Part shown: positions 43,995 through 53,723 of the stretch, piece after piece
Position numbering within the stretch: position 1 is the stretch's first letter
Layout: the number at the start of each line of letters is the position of its first letter
Source of the DNA: Burkholderiaceae bacterium
GTDB taxonomy: Bacteria; Pseudomonadota; Gammaproteobacteria; Burkholderiales; Burkholderiaceae_C
Assembly: GCA_023150375.1 (NCBI GenBank)
Contig: JAKLLA010000018.1
Location: forward strand, 1-64,000
Length of the DNA stretch: 64,000 nt
Direction: 5' to 3'
Translations under genes and position numbers: made by a program
The notes under the pieces: model-generated
The model's input: the letters and a program-made list of their open reading frames with translations, nothing else
What the model was told of the DNA's origin: nothing
Database searches by the model: none

Positions 43995-44141
43995 GCCCCG
44001 CTGTCACGTGCATCCGACCCTGGGACTGAGGGGGCTGCGGTCTCAGCGCTCGAGCCCGCAGCCGATAATGCGGTGTGGCGCAGTCGCGGGGCAGCGGCGA
44101 CGGGCCACGCCTCCGACCCGAGTTGCCAAGGTTGTGCCTCC

Positions 44142-44876
44142 ATGCCCATTCGCGTGTTGATCGTCGAAGACAATGCCGTTGCGCGCAGCTTTCTGCTGCG
44201 CGTCGTGCGTGAAAGCTTCAGCGACGACATCACGTTCACCGAAGCGCGTGACCTCGACAGCGCCCGCCAGGCGCTGGGCATCGGCGAGCATGCCCGCAGC
44301 GCGCCGGGCGCAACGCCCTTTCGCCTCATCCTCTGCGACCTGGAGCAGCCCGACGGCAGCGGTCTCGAGTTGCTGGCCGAGCTGGCCGGACACCCGGCGC
44401 TCAAGATCGCCACCACGCTGCATTCCGACGACGAGCACCTCTTCCCCGCCCTGCAATGCGGGGCCGACGGCTACCTGCTCAAGGAAGACCGCTTCGAGGT
44501 CCTGGTGGAGGAGCTGCAGCGCATCGTGCGCGGCCAGCCCTCGCTGTCGCCGGCGATCGCGCGACGCTTCCTGGGCTTCTTCCGGGGCGTCGATGCGCGC
44601 GGCGGCGATTCGGGCTTCGGCAGCCTGAGCGAGTTCGGCGCGCGCACACTGCCCGCGCCGCTGGGCAGCCCCGCGGCCGACATGCCGGGGCTGAGCAGCC
44701 GCGAGACCGAGGTGCTGACCTACCTGGCCAAGGGCTTCACGATCAAGGAGATCGCCCGGCTGATGGGCATCAAGTGGTTTGCGGTGAACGAACACATCCG
44801 CTCGGTCTACCGCAAGCTGGCGCTGCACAGTTCGCCCGCCGAAGCGCTCGAACTCAGCCGCCGGGCCCAGGGCTGA
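44142..44876 (+). CDS. orphan LuxR-type response regulator
   Basis: The 244-residue protein has a receiver with acidic E9-D10, D66 in LILCDLEQPDGSG and Lys in GYLLKEDRFE. A linker of about 45 residues carries a Gly/Ser-rich stretch. A LuxR helix-turn-helix follows (SSRETEVLTYLAKGFTIKEI, then AVNEHIRSVYRKLAL). No sensor kinase lies beside it. The start ATG 44142 directly precedes the receiver. GATAAT near 44063 may be its promoter -10. Confidence 0.85.
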   Translation: MPIRVLIVEDNAVARSFLLRVVRESFSDDITFTEARDLDSARQALGIGEHARSAPGATPFRLILCDLEQPDGSGLELLAELAGHPALKIATTLHSDDEHLFPALQCGADGYLLKEDRFEVLVEELQRIVRGQPSLSPAIARRFLGFFRGVDARGGDSGFGSLSEFGARTLPAPLGSPAADMPGLSSRETEVLTYLAKGFTIKEIARLMGIKWFAVNEHIRSVYRKLALHSSPAEALELSRRAQG

Positions 44877-44936
44877 CGGCGCCCTGCGCCGGCCGCTGTC
44901 GCCGCCGCTGCAGCGGTCGACCGGGCGCGGGCGCGC

Positions 44937-45902
44937 TCAGACGCTGCACAGGCGCGCACGCGCCGCGTCGTACTGCGCTTTCAGCTGGGCCACCAGCGCA
45001 GCGGCCGGCTGGATCCGGTCGATCGCGCCGATGCCCTGGCCGCAGCCCCAGATGTCCTTCCAGGCCTTCTTCGCCCCACCGTCCATGGCCGCGCCGAAGT
45101 TCATCTTGCTCGGGTCGCTCTCGGGCAGGTGGTCCGGGTCGAGACCGGCCGCGCGGATGCTCGGCTTCAGGTAGTTGCCGTGCACGCCCGTGAACAGGTT
45201 GCTGTAGACGATGTCGTCGCTGTCGCAGTCGACGATGCACTGCTTGTACTCCGGCGCGGCACGGGCCTCGTCGGTGGCGATGAAGGCCGAGCCGATGTAG
45301 GCCAGATCCGCCCCCATGGCCTGCGCGGCCAGGATGGCGCCGCCGCTGGCGATGGAGCCGGACAGCGCCAGCGGGCCGTCGAACCACTGGCGGATCTCCT
45401 GGATCAGCGCAAACGGGCTTTTCACGCCCGCGTGGCCGCCGGCGCCGGCGGCCACCGCGATCAGTCCGTCGGCGCCCTTCTCGATGGCCTTGTGCGCGAA
45501 GGCGTTGTTGATGATGTCGTGCAGCACCACGCCGCCCCAGCCGTGCACGGCCTCGTTGACGTCGCTGCGCGCGCCCAGACTGGTGATGACGAGGGGCACC
45601 TTGTACTTCGCGCACATCTGCATGTCGTGCTCGAGCCGGTCGTTGCTCTTGTGCACGATCTGGTTGATGGCGAAGGGCGCAGAAGGCGCTTCGGGGTGGT
45701 CGCGGTCCCAGGCGGCCAGCGTCTCGGTGATCTCGGCCAGCCACTCGTCCAGCTGGGACGCGGGGCGGGCATTGAGCGCCGGCATCGAGCCGACGATGCC
45801 GGCCTTGCACTGCTCGATCACGAGCTTGGGGTTGCTGATGATGAACAGCGGCGAGCCGATCACCGGCAGGCGCAGGGTCGAGAACACGGAAGGCAGGGCC
45901 AA
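44937..45902 (-). CDS. nitronate monooxygenase/FMN-dependent NMO family
   Basis: The 321-residue TIM-barrel flavoprotein has FSTLRLPVIGSPLFIISNPK, AGIVGSMPALNARP, VAAGAGGHAGVKSPFALI (FMN phosphate and catalytic His region) and LSGSIASGGAILAAQAMGAD, all typical of class I nitronate monooxygenases. It would oxidise propionate-3-nitronate or similar nitronates. The first conserved residues require TTG at 45902, which has GAGGAG six bases upstream; no ATG fits. It is followed, on the same strand upstream, by the acyl-CoA dehydrogenase block. Confidence 0.85.
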   Translation of the reverse strand: MALPSVFSTLRLPVIGSPLFIISNPKLVIEQCKAGIVGSMPALNARPASQLDEWLAEITETLAAWDRDHPEAPSAPFAINQIVHKSNDRLEHDMQMCAKYKVPLVITSLGARSDVNEAVHGWGGVVLHDIINNAFAHKAIEKGADGLIAVAAGAGGHAGVKSPFALIQEIRQWFDGPLALSGSIASGGAILAAQAMGADLAYIGSAFIATDEARAAPEYKQCIVDCDSDDIVYSNLFTGVHGNYLKPSIRAAGLDPDHLPESDPSKMNFGAAMDGGAKKAWKDIWGCGQGIGAIDRIQPAAALVAQLKAQYDAARARLCSV

Positions 45903-46080
45903 GACAATCTCCTCATGTAGGCAGCAGTCGACGCAGTCTGCCGACAGCGCCGGCGCGAGCCTGTCACCCAGGCGCCAGCCGGATTGGAGTGCCGACCCTA
46001 GGCGTCTGTCGGACCCGGCCAGCTGCGCCGTCGCGCGCGGGCCGGCACCTGTGCAGTGCGCGGCCCGGCGCCGAGTCGGA

Positions 46081-47871
46081 TCAGAACGCTTCCAGCGGCA
46101 GCGCGCAGGCGCTCTCCCCGCCCTCGAGGATGCTGTCACGCAGCGCCGGGATGCGGGTCAGGATGTGCTCGGCGTAGAAGCGCGCCGTGGCCACCTTGGC
46201 CTGCATGAAGGCGACCTCCTCACCCTCGTTGATGGCGTCCTCGGCAGCCAGCAGGGCGCGACCCATCTGCCAGCCGGCCATCAGGTTGCCGGCCAGCATC
46301 AGGTAGGGCACCGAGCCGGCGAAGACGGCGTTCGGGCTGGCCTTGGTCTGGCCGACGACGAAGTCCACCACCTCGAGGAAGGCCTCGCGTGCGGCCTTCA
46401 GGCGCCTGGCAAAGCTCTGTGCGGCCGGGTCGTTGCGGGCGGCCAGGTCGGCCTCGGTCAGCTCGATCTGGCCGGCGATCGCCTTGGCGGTCTGGCCGCC
46501 GTCGCGCGAAGTCTTGCGGCCGATCAGATCGTTGGCCTGGATCGCGGTGGTGCCCTCGTAGATCGTCAGGATCTTGGCGTCGCGGTACAGCTGGGCGATG
46601 CCGGTCTCCTCGATGAAGCCCATGCCGCCGTGCACCTGCACCGCAAGACTCGTGACCTCCAGGCTGGTCTCGGTGCTGTAGCCCTTCACCAGCGGCACCA
46701 TGAACTCGTAGAAGGCCTGGTTCTGCGCCCGGGTATCGGCGTCCGGGTGGTGGTGTGCGGCGTCGTAGGCGGCCGCAGCGGTGATGGCCAGCGCGCGGCA
46801 GCCCTCGGCGGTGGCGCGCATGGTCATCAGCATGCGGCGCACGTCCGGGTGGTGGATGATCGGTGCCGCACCCTTGACCGAGCCGTCCACCGGGCGGGAC
46901 TGCACGCGGTCGCGCGCGTACTGCACCGCCTTCTGGTAGGCCCGCTCGGACACCGCCAGGCCCTGCACGCCCACGCCGAAGCGCGCGGAGTTCATCATGA
47001 TGAACATGTACTCCAGGCCGCGGTTCTCCTGACCGACCAGGTAGCCGATCGCCCCGCCATGGTCGCCGTACTGCAGCACCGCGGTCGGGCTGGCCTTGAT
47101 GCCCAGCTTGTGCTCGATGCTCACGCAGTGAACGTCGTTGCGCGCGCCGGGACGGCCGTCGGCGTCGAGCAGGAACTTCGGGCAGATGAACAGGCTGATG
47201 CCCTTGACGCCCTCCGGCGCGCCCTGAACCCGGGCCAGCACGAGGTGGACGATGTTCTCGGCCATGTCGTGCTCACCGTAGGTGATGAAGATCTTGGTGC
47301 CGAAGATCTTGTACGTGCCGTCGGGCTGCGGCTCGGCGCGGGTGCGCACCGCGGCCAGGTCCGAACCGGCCTGCGGCTCGGTGAGGTTCATGGTGCCGGT
47401 CCACTCGCCGGAGATCATCTTCGGCAGGTAGGTGGCCTTCTGCTCGTCGGAGCCGGCGGTCAGCAGCGCCTCGATGGCGCCGTCGGTCAGCAGCGGGCAC
47501 AGCGCAAAGCTCAGATTGGCGCTGTGCAGCATCTCGGCGCAGGCCGCGCCGATGGTCTTGGGCAGGCCCTGACCGCCGAAATCGGCCGGGTGCTGCAGGC
47601 CCTGCCAGCCGGCCTCGGAGAACTGCTGGAAGGCCTGCCTGAAGCCGGGGGTGGTGGTGACATGGCCGTCGTGGAAGGACGAGGGGTACTTGTCGCCTTC
47701 CCAGTTCAGCGGAGCGACCACGTTCTCGTTGAACTTGGCGCATTCCTCCAGCACCGCGGCGGCAGTGTCGTAGCCGGCCTCCTCGAAACCGGGAATCTGC
47801 GTGAGCTGGTCGATGCCGGCCAGCTCCTTCATGCAGAAGAGCATGTCCTTGACGGGGGCGCGATAGGTCAT
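46081..47871 (-). CDS. acyl-CoA dehydrogenase (DmdC/large ACAD type)
   Basis: The 596-residue flavoprotein has an N-terminal MTYRAPVKDMLFCMKELAGI block, FAD/substrate motifs MNLTEPQAGSDLAAVRTRA and FGTKIFITYGEHDMAENIVH, and the catalytic Glu region YRDAKILTIYEGTTAIQAND. A C-terminal extra domain (about 470-596) follows. This larger subfamily includes 3-methylmercaptopropionyl-CoA dehydrogenase (DmdC) and fatty acyl-CoA enzymes; I cannot choose between these. It lies downstream of etfAB, its probable electron acceptor. Confidence 0.87.
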   Translation of the reverse strand: MTYRAPVKDMLFCMKELAGIDQLTQIPGFEEAGYDTAAAVLEECAKFNENVVAPLNWEGDKYPSSFHDGHVTTTPGFRQAFQQFSEAGWQGLQHPADFGGQGLPKTIGAACAEMLHSANLSFALCPLLTDGAIEALLTAGSDEQKATYLPKMISGEWTGTMNLTEPQAGSDLAAVRTRAEPQPDGTYKIFGTKIFITYGEHDMAENIVHLVLARVQGAPEGVKGISLFICPKFLLDADGRPGARNDVHCVSIEHKLGIKASPTAVLQYGDHGGAIGYLVGQENRGLEYMFIMMNSARFGVGVQGLAVSERAYQKAVQYARDRVQSRPVDGSVKGAAPIIHHPDVRRMLMTMRATAEGCRALAITAAAAYDAAHHHPDADTRAQNQAFYEFMVPLVKGYSTETSLEVTSLAVQVHGGMGFIEETGIAQLYRDAKILTIYEGTTAIQANDLIGRKTSRDGGQTAKAIAGQIELTEADLAARNDPAAQSFARRLKAAREAFLEVVDFVVGQTKASPNAVFAGSVPYLMLAGNLMAGWQMGRALLAAEDAINEGEEVAFMQAKVATARFYAEHILTRIPALRDSILEGGESACALPLEAF

Positions 47872-47977
47872 TTCGGGATCTCCAGACAGAACTTGGGCGC
47901 CTCAACCTGCTTCACAGGTTGGGCGCCCATGCAATTTCAGCCGCCGAACCCGGCGGCTCGGCGCATCAGGCGCGCGA

Positions 47978-48910
47978 TCAGAGCGACTTCACCAGCTCCG
48001 GCACGGCAGCGAACAGATCCGCCTCCAGCCCGTAGTCGGCCACCGAGAAGATCGGCGCCTCCGGATCCTTGTTGATCGCCACGATCACCTTGGAGTCCTT
48101 CATGCCCGCCAGATGCTGGATCGCCCCGCTGATGCCGCAGGCGATGTACAGCTGCGGCGCGACGATCTTGCCGGTCTGACCCACCTGCCAGTCGTTGGGC
48201 GCGTAGCCGGCGTCCACCGCGGCGCGGCTGGCACCGAGTGCGGCACCGAGCTTGTCGGCCAGCGGGGTCAGCACTTCGTCGAACTTCTCGCTCGAACCCA
48301 GCGCCCTGCCGCCGGAGACGATGATCTTGGCCGCGGTCAGCTCGGGACGGTCGCTCTTGGCGATCTCGCTGCCCTGGTACTGGCTCTTGCCGCTGTCGGC
48401 CACGGCGGCCACCGCCTCGACGGCTGCGCTGCCGCCCGTGGCCGCCGCAGCGTCGAAACCGGTGGCCCGTACGGTGATGACCTTGACTGCGTCCAGGCTC
48501 TGCACCGTGGCCACCGCGTTGCCCGCGTAGATCGGACGCTCGAAGGTGTCGGCAGCGACCACCTGGGTGATCTCGCTGATCTGCGCCACGTCCAGCTTGG
48601 CGGCCACGCGCGGGGCCACGTTCTTGCCGGCGGCAGTGGCCGGGAACAGCAGGTGGCTGTAGCCGGCGGCCACCGCGACGACCTGGGCGGCCAGGTTCTC
48701 GGCCAGACCGTGGGCCAGCGCCTCGCTGTCGGCGTGCAGCACCTTGGCCACACCGGCGATCTGCGCGGCCGCCGCGGCCGCGGCCGCGGCGTTGTGGCCG
48801 GCCACCAGCACATGCACCTCGCCGCCGCAGGCGGCCGCCGCGGTGACGGTGTTCAGGGTCGCGCCCTTGATCGACGCGTTGTCGTGTTCGGCAATGACGA
48901 GTGCAACCAT
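47978..48910 (-). CDS. etfA: electron transfer flavoprotein alpha subunit
   Basis: EtfA carries the FAD that passes electrons from acyl-CoA dehydrogenases to ETF:quinone oxidoreductase. The 310-residue protein has an N-terminal ETF domain and the C-terminal FAD-binding signature, here [19 protein letters not shown] and [29 protein letters not shown] is also present. It is separated from the etfB stop by a single base, so the two are co-translated. Confidence 0.94.
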   Translation of the reverse strand: MVALVIAEHDNASIKGATLNTVTAAAACGGEVHVLVAGHNAAAAAAAAAQIAGVAKVLHADSEALAHGLAENLAAQVVAVAAGYSHLLFPATAAGKNVAPRVAAKLDVAQISEITQVVAADTFERPIYAGNAVATVQSLDAVKVITVRATGFDAAAATGGSAAVEAVAAVADSGKSQYQGSEIAKSDRPELTAAKIIVSGGRALGSSEKFDEVLTPLADKLGAALGASRAAVDAGYAPNDWQVGQTGKIVAPQLYIACGISGAIQHLAGMKDSKVIVAINKDPEAPIFSVADYGLEADLFAAVPELVKSL

Positions 48911-48911
48911 C

Positions 48912-49661
48912 TCAGACCACCTTGGCTTCGTTCTTCAGCTTGTTCACCAGCGTCGCAACGTCCGCAACCTTCACCCCCGCGCCCCGCTTGGCCGGCTCGC
49001 TGACCTTCAGCGTCTTCAGCCGCGGCGCCACGTCCACACCGAGGTCGGCGGGCTTGACGGTCTCCAGCGGCTTCTTCTTCGCCTTCATGATGTTGGGCAG
49101 CGTCACGTAGCGCGGCTCGTTCAGGCGCAGGTCGGTGGTGACGATGGCCGGCAGGCTCAGGCTCACCGTCTCCAGGCCACCGTCGATCTCGCGGGTGACT
49201 CGGGCCTTCCCGTCGGCCACTTCCACCTTGGAGGCGAAGGTGGCCTGCGGCAGATCGGCCAGGGCCGCCAGCATCTGGCCGGTCTGGTTGCAATCGTCGT
49301 CGATGGCCTGCTTGCCCAGGATCACCAGGCCCGGCTGTTCCTTGTCGACCAGCGCCTTGAGCAGCTTGGCCACCGCCAGCGGCTGCAGCTCGTCGGCACA
49401 CTCGACCAGGATGGCGCGATCCGCGCCGATCGCCATCGCGGTGCGCAGGGTCTCCTGGCACTGGGCGACGCCGCAGGACACCGCGACCACCTCGGTCACG
49501 ACGCCCTTCTCCTTCAGCCGCACCGCTTCCTCGACGGCAATCTCGTCGAAGGGGTTCATGCTCATCTTGACGTTGGCGATGTCCACGCCCGTCCCGTCCG
49601 ACTTCACGCGGACCTTGACGTTGTAGTCCACGACCCGCTTGACGGGTACCAATGCCTTCAT
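48912..49661 (-). CDS. etfB: electron transfer flavoprotein beta subunit
   Basis: The 249-residue partner subunit binds AMP and docks dehydrogenases. Family motifs include [39 protein letters not shown] and the ETF beta signature region [20 protein letters not shown] with [15 protein letters not shown] precedes the ATG at 49661. It heads the etfB-etfA-acyl-CoA dehydrogenase run. Confidence 0.94.
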   Translation of the reverse strand: MKALVPVKRVVDYNVKVRVKSDGTGVDIANVKMSMNPFDEIAVEEAVRLKEKGVVTEVVAVSCGVAQCQETLRTAMAIGADRAILVECADELQPLAVAKLLKALVDKEQPGLVILGKQAIDDDCNQTGQMLAALADLPQATFASKVEVADGKARVTREIDGGLETVSLSLPAIVTTDLRLNEPRYVTLPNIMKAKKKPLETVKPADLGVDVAPRLKTLKVSEPAKRGAGVKVADVATLVNKLKNEAKVV

Positions 49662-49849
49662 GCGATGTTCTCCAATGGTTGGACGTTTCAGCTGACCGGA
49701 GGGCCATTTTACGGGGCGAGTCCGGCGCTGCCCGCACCCTCAAAAAAGCACGACCGTTCGATTCTAGGCAGTTTGGTGCAGCGCGGCAAAGCCCCGCTGC
49801 TAGACTGCCCTATCTAGCGCAGCGACGGCCGATCCCGCAACCGATATCC

Positions 49850-50710
49850 ATGCCCCTCCCTCCTGTCGAGAACCAGGCCGCCGGACCCTGCATCGGCGTG
49901 TTCGATTCCGGCCTGGGAGGGCTGTCGGTGCTGCGCGCCATCCGACAGGCCCTGCCGCAGGCCCGCCTGCACTACGTGGCAGACTCGGGTCATGCGCCCT
50001 ACGGCGAGCGGGGCGATCGGTTCGTGCAGGAGCGCTCACGCCACATCGCCCGCTTCCTGCGTGCGCAGGGTGCGCAGATGCTGGTGGTGGCCTGCAACAC
50101 CGCCACCGCGGCGGCAGTGCAACTGTTGCGCAGCGAGCACCCGGACTGCCCGATCGTGGGGGTGGAGCCGGGCATCAAGCCGGCCGCGGCCCTGACCGGC
50201 AACGGCTGCATCGGTGTGCTGGCCACCGAGGGCACCCTGCGCAGCGAACGCTTCCGGCTGCTCGCGCAGGCGCATGCCGCCCATGTCGAACTGCATCTGC
50301 AGCCCTGTCCCGGACTGGCCGGCGCCATCGAGGGCGGCGCGCTCGACGCTCCTGCGCTGCGTGCCATCGTGCAGCGCTGCTGTGCCCCCCTGCGCGCGGC
50401 CGGCGTCGACACCGTCGTCCTGGGCTGCACCCACTACCCGTTCGTGAGCCGCCTGATCCAGGCCGAACTCGGCCCCGAGGTCCGCCTGGTCGACACGGCC
50501 GACGCGGTGGCTCGCCGGACCGCCGAGCTGGCCCGTTTCGTATCGCATCGGCCTTGCGGGCAAGCCGGGGATCCGCCGGTCGTCGCGGGGATCGCGCCGA
50601 CTGCGGGCGTGCAACTTTGGACCACCGGCGATCCGGCCCTGCTGCAGGAGGTGGCCCTGCGCTGGCTGGGCTGGTCCTGCCCGGTGCGACCGATGTCCGA
50701 CCCCGATTGA
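49850..50710 (+). CDS. murI: glutamate racemase
   Basis: MurI supplies D-glutamate for peptidoglycan. The 286-residue enzyme has GVFDSGLGGLSVLRAIRQAL, VADSGHAPYGER, the first catalytic Cys in VVACNTATAAA and the second in VLGCTHYPFV. Both cysteines are present, so it should be active. ATG 49850 begins just before the conserved domain; the upstream open frame is not homologous. It is divergent from etfB. Confidence 0.93.
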   Translation: MPLPPVENQAAGPCIGVFDSGLGGLSVLRAIRQALPQARLHYVADSGHAPYGERGDRFVQERSRHIARFLRAQGAQMLVVACNTATAAAVQLLRSEHPDCPIVGVEPGIKPAAALTGNGCIGVLATEGTLRSERFRLLAQAHAAHVELHLQPCPGLAGAIEGGALDAPALRAIVQRCCAPLRAAGVDTVVLGCTHYPFVSRLIQAELGPEVRLVDTADAVARRTAELARFVSHRPCGQAGDPPVVAGIAPTAGVQLWTTGDPALLQEVALRWLGWSCPVRPMSDPD

Positions 50711-50766
50711 AATCGGCGCGCCCGGGGTCGCGACCCAGGATTCAGGCGCAGGCCCCGGGAACCCGC

Positions 50767-50786
50767 GATATACAGGGATATACAGG
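50767..50786. repeat. tandem 10-bp repeat
   Basis: GATATACAGG is repeated exactly, head to tail, between murI and tRNA-His. The AT content is higher than in its surroundings. Function unknown. Confidence 0.6.
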
Positions 50787-50840
50787 GGATCGGCCTTTCA
50801 GGGGCAGGGCAGCGCGCACCGACGGGAAAATGCGCGCAAC

Positions 50841-50880
50841 CAACAAAAACGCCGGCGGGCTTGGCAGCCGGCCGGCGTTC
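50841..50880 (-). terminator. Rho-independent terminator of tRNA-His
   Basis: On the minus strand AACGCCGGC (50879-50871) pairs with GCCGGCGTT (50856-50848) and is followed by a TTTTTG T-tract. It lies ten bases beyond the tRNA 3' end. Confidence 0.8.
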
Positions 50881-50889
50881 GAAATACGG

Positions 50890-50966
50890 TGGGGTGGATG
50901 ATGGGACTCGAACCCACGACGACCAGAATCACAATCTGGGACTCTACCAACTGAGCTACATCCACC
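50890..50966 (-). tRNA. tRNA-His (anticodon GTG)
   Basis: A 77-nt tRNA with encoded CCA (50892-50890) and the extra 5' G (position -1) characteristic of tRNA-His. The acceptor is GTGGATG/CATCCAC, the anticodon loop ATTGTGATT gives GTG, and the T arm contains GGTTCGAGTCC. A strong promoter lies just upstream and a terminator just downstream, so it is a single transcription unit. Confidence 0.95.
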
Positions 50967-50981
50967 GCAGTTGAGACAGAA

Positions 50982-51011
50982 ATTATAGCCAGTTCATGAT
51001 CGACGAATCAA
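50982..51011 (-). promoter_or_regulatory. sigma-70 promoter of tRNA-His
   Basis: -35 TTGATT (51011-51006) and -10 TATAAT (50987-50982) are separated by 18 bp, with the expected start about 50975. The -35 directly abuts the ppiD hairpin terminator. Confidence 0.75.
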
Positions 51012-51027
51012 GCCTTTTTTGAAAGGC
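51012..51027 (-). terminator. hairpin downstream of ppiD
   Basis: On the minus strand GCCTTT-CAAA-AAAGGC forms a 6-bp stem, followed by TTGATT. It is probably the weak terminator of ppiD, 50 bp after its stop. Confidence 0.5.
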
Positions 51028-51076
51028 GTCGCAGCCGTCGACGCCGCAGCGGCCGCGTCCGGGACGACGCGCGGTC

Positions 51077-53005
51077 TCAGCGAGCGGCCTCCGACGCCGC
51101 GCCAGCGGGCGCCGCCGGTGCGGTGATCTGGGCCTTGTAGCGCTTGCGCAGCGCCTGGTAGTAGGCCTCGGCCTCGGCACGCGACCAGGCCTGTGCGTAC
51201 TGGCTGCGTGCCTGCTGGGCGTCACCCAGCGCCGCGGCATCGGCGGGCAGGATGCGGTTCAGCCGCACCAGGGCATAACCCTCGTCGCCGAGGTCGATGC
51301 CGGTCCAGCGCGGCAGCGGCTGCGGTGCCGCTCGCAGGATGCCGTCCAGCAGTGCCGGCGGCAGGCTCTGGGCCTGCGCACGTGAGACCAGACGAGCGGC
51401 CGGCAGGATCGCGGCATCCGGCGGGCTGGCCTGCCACGCCTTCAGTCGTGCCTGGCCCTCGTCGCGGGCCGCCTGCGCCGCCTTGACCTGCAGCACCGCC
51501 GCGCGGGCCTGCTCGCGCACCTCGGCCAGCGGCAGGCGCCGCGCCGGTGTGTGCTTGACGACATGGGCAGCCACCAGCTGGTTCGCCGCGAGCTCGACCA
51601 CCTCGGTGTTGCGCTTGCCCGCCAGATTCTCCGGCTGGAACAGCAGCTCCAGCAGCTTGGGCTGGCGCAGCACGCTGCCTTCCTCGCCGCTGCCGCTGCG
51701 TCCCAGGCCGTCGACATGCCGCAGCTCCAGACCGAGCTGCTGAGCCACCGGCTTCAGGCTGTCCTCCTGCTCGACCAGATTGGTGAACTGCTCGGCCACC
51801 TCGGCAAAGCGCTTCTGGGCCAGCTGTTGGCCGACCTCGGTTTCCAGCTCGGCGCGCACGCTCTCGAAGCTGCGCCGCTCGCCACCGCGCTGGTCGAGCA
51901 GCTCCACCACGTGGAAGCCGAATTCGGTCTCCACCGGCGCGGCGGCCAGTTCGCCCTTCTTCAGCGCGAATACGGCCTCCTCGAAGCGCTTGGACACCAT
52001 CGCACCGCGCCCGGCCCAGTCGAGGTCCCCGCCGCGCGAGGCGGACTCCGGATCGCCGGAAGCCTGCCGCGCCAGTTCGGCGAAGCGGGCACGTGCCTGG
52101 CCGAGCTGCTCGATCAGCCCCTGCGCACGGGCTCGCGCCTGGGCCTTCGCCTCGGCCGACGCGCCTGCGGGCACGGCGATCAGGATGTGGCGCACGCGCC
52201 GCTCCTCCGGCTGGGTGTAGCGCGCCGCATTCTCCTCGTAGTAGCGGCGAAGGTCATCCTCGGCCACCGTGATGCCGCGGCGCACTGCCGCCAGATCGAG
52301 CACCAGGTAGTCCACCGAGGCCGCTTCCGGGGCCATGAAGCGGCCAGCCTGGGCCGGCGCTTCGTAGAAGGCCTGCACCTCGGCATCGCTGGCCTGCACC
52401 TTGCCGAGGTAGTCCCGCCCGGCGAAGGAAATCCACTGGACCTCGCGCTGCTGGAAGTAGGCGTCCAGGGCGGCCGAAGCGGCAGCCTGCGGCGCCATCG
52501 CCGAGCCGCTCACCCCCATCAGCACCTGCCGCAGCGCCAGGTCCTGGCGCACCTGCGCATCGAGCATCGCTTCGGTCAGGCCCCGCGCGGCCAGCAGGTC
52601 ACGGCGCTGCGCCTTGTCGGCCTGCAGCAGCCAGGCGTAGTCCGGCTCGGTCTGGTAGAAGCGCGCCAGCTGGTCGTCGGTGGGCGACAGGTGCTGGTCG
52701 AGCACGGCGGCGAAGAGCACCCGCTCGCGCAGCAGCTGCTCGAGGGTCTGACGCTTGAACTCGGGCGAGTCCAGCAGGCGCGCGTCGATGCCCGGCATCT
52801 GCTGGCGCAGGCGGTCGGCCTGCTGGCGGTGCGCGGCGTCCCAGTCCGCCTGGGTGATGTCCCGCCCGGCCACACGCGCCACGGCGGCATTGCCCTCGCT
52901 GTAGCGCTGGTAGCCCTCGATGCCGAACAGCACGAAGGACGGGAAGATCAGCAGCACCAGCAGGAACTGCATGATGCGCTTGTGGCGGCGGACGAAATCG
53001 AACAT
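51077..53005 (-). CDS. ppiD: periplasmic folding chaperone PpiD (parvulin-type PPIase)
   Basis: The 642-residue protein is anchored by one N-terminal helix (IMQFLLVLLIFPSFVLFGIE) and has a SurA-like chaperone region (about 40-240). A rotamase domain (about 265-365, RRVRHILIAV, GDLDWAGRGAMVSKRFEEAV, TEFGFHVVELL) and a long C-terminal SurA_N-like region follow. It assists proteins emerging from the Sec translocon. The length matches E. coli PpiD (623 aa). It lies between tRNA-Val and tRNA-His on the same strand. Confidence 0.9.
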   Translation of the reverse strand: MFDFVRRHKRIMQFLLVLLIFPSFVLFGIEGYQRYSEGNAAVARVAGRDITQADWDAAHRQQADRLRQQMPGIDARLLDSPEFKRQTLEQLLRERVLFAAVLDQHLSPTDDQLARFYQTEPDYAWLLQADKAQRRDLLAARGLTEAMLDAQVRQDLALRQVLMGVSGSAMAPQAAASAALDAYFQQREVQWISFAGRDYLGKVQASDAEVQAFYEAPAQAGRFMAPEAASVDYLVLDLAAVRRGITVAEDDLRRYYEENAARYTQPEERRVRHILIAVPAGASAEAKAQARARAQGLIEQLGQARARFAELARQASGDPESASRGGDLDWAGRGAMVSKRFEEAVFALKKGELAAAPVETEFGFHVVELLDQRGGERRSFESVRAELETEVGQQLAQKRFAEVAEQFTNLVEQEDSLKPVAQQLGLELRHVDGLGRSGSGEEGSVLRQPKLLELLFQPENLAGKRNTEVVELAANQLVAAHVVKHTPARRLPLAEVREQARAAVLQVKAAQAARDEGQARLKAWQASPPDAAILPAARLVSRAQAQSLPPALLDGILRAAPQPLPRWTGIDLGDEGYALVRLNRILPADAAALGDAQQARSQYAQAWSRAEAEAYYQALRKRYKAQITAPAAPAGAASEAAR

Positions 53006-53143
53006 CGAGGCTTCCTTGCGTGGACCGCGCCGACCGGTGCGGTCACGCCAGACACGACGAAGGCGAACCGCGGTTCGCCTTCTTCGCAGTGCCTGCCTGC
53101 GGCAGCCGCAGGAGGCGATGGATTCGTGGGGAGGACGACTCGG

Positions 53144-53219
53144 TGGTGGGTGCTGAGGGGCTCGAACCCCCGACCTACGCCTTGTAAGGGCGCCGCTCTA
53201 CCAACTGAGCTAAGCACCC
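53144..53219 (-). tRNA. tRNA-Val (anticodon TAC)
   Basis: A 76-nt cloverleaf with CCA (53146-53144). The acceptor is GGGTGCT/AGCACCC, the anticodon loop CTTACAA gives TAC, and the T arm is GGGGGTTCGAGCCCC. It lies between hupB and ppiD on the same strand and has no clear promoter of its own, so it is probably read with hupB. Confidence 0.95.
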
Positions 53220-53226
53220 GGTCGTC

Positions 53227-53255
53227 CGGGCCGCCACCGCGGGCGGCGGCCCGAT
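53227..53255. repeat. inverted repeat between hupB and tRNA-Val
   Basis: GGGCCGCC pairs with GGCGGCCC across a short loop. There is no T-run, so it may be a weak terminator of hupB or a processing signal for tRNA-Val. Confidence 0.4.
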
Positions 53256-53262
53256 CGGGAGA

Positions 53263-53535
53263 TCAGGCGATGGCGTCGCGCAGGACCTTGCCGGGCCGGA
53301 ACTTGGGCACCTTGGAGGCCTTGATCTGGATCGTCGCGCCGGTGCGCGGGTTGCGGCCACTGCGCTCTTCGCGGCTGGACACGGCGAAGGTGCCGAAGCC
53401 GACCAGGGTCACGCTGTCACCCCGGGCCAGCGAGTCGGTCACACCACCGATCACCGCCTCCAGTGCGCGGGCGGCGGCGGCCTTGGAGATGTCCGCCTGT
53501 TCGGCAATGTGTTCGATCAACTCGGACTTGTTCAC
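53263..53535 (-). CDS. hupB: DNA-binding protein HU
   Basis: This small nucleoid protein of 90 residues bends DNA as a dimer. It shows the HU opening [40 protein letters not shown], and the arm [20 protein letters not shown] with the Pro that intercalates in DNA. The natural start is GTG at 53535, with AGAGGTAG just upstream. An ATG 15 bases earlier would place the ribosome site inside the gene. The much longer open frame above it is unrelated. Confidence 0.94.
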   Translation of the reverse strand: MNKSELIEHIAEQADISKAAAARALEAVIGGVTDSLARGDSVTLVGFGTFAVSSREERSGRNPRTGATIQIKASKVPKFRPGKVLRDAIA

Positions 53536-53723
53536 AAAACTACCTCTCATCTTGGGCTCTCGCGAGGGCGGTCGGCCACCTGGACAGCGGATCGGCGAGC
53601 GCTCCGACCCAGCCGGCCGGACCCCGCGCCGGGCCCCGCGGCGCGGTTCGCGTCGACCGCAGGCGCGCATTCTATGCACTTTCGAGGCGCTTTCCGGTCG
53701 CGGCGGACAGGCGGTCCGCCCCG

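Noticed and set aside
45316-48075. 919-codon plus-strand frame opposite the NMO and acyl-CoA dehydrogenase genes
   Set aside because: His/Gly/Leu-rich shadow; the minus-strand genes are clear.
50711-50889. Small RNA gene between murI and tRNA-His
   Set aside because: Only the tRNA terminator and a short tandem repeat are visible; no promoter-terminator pair supports a separate RNA.
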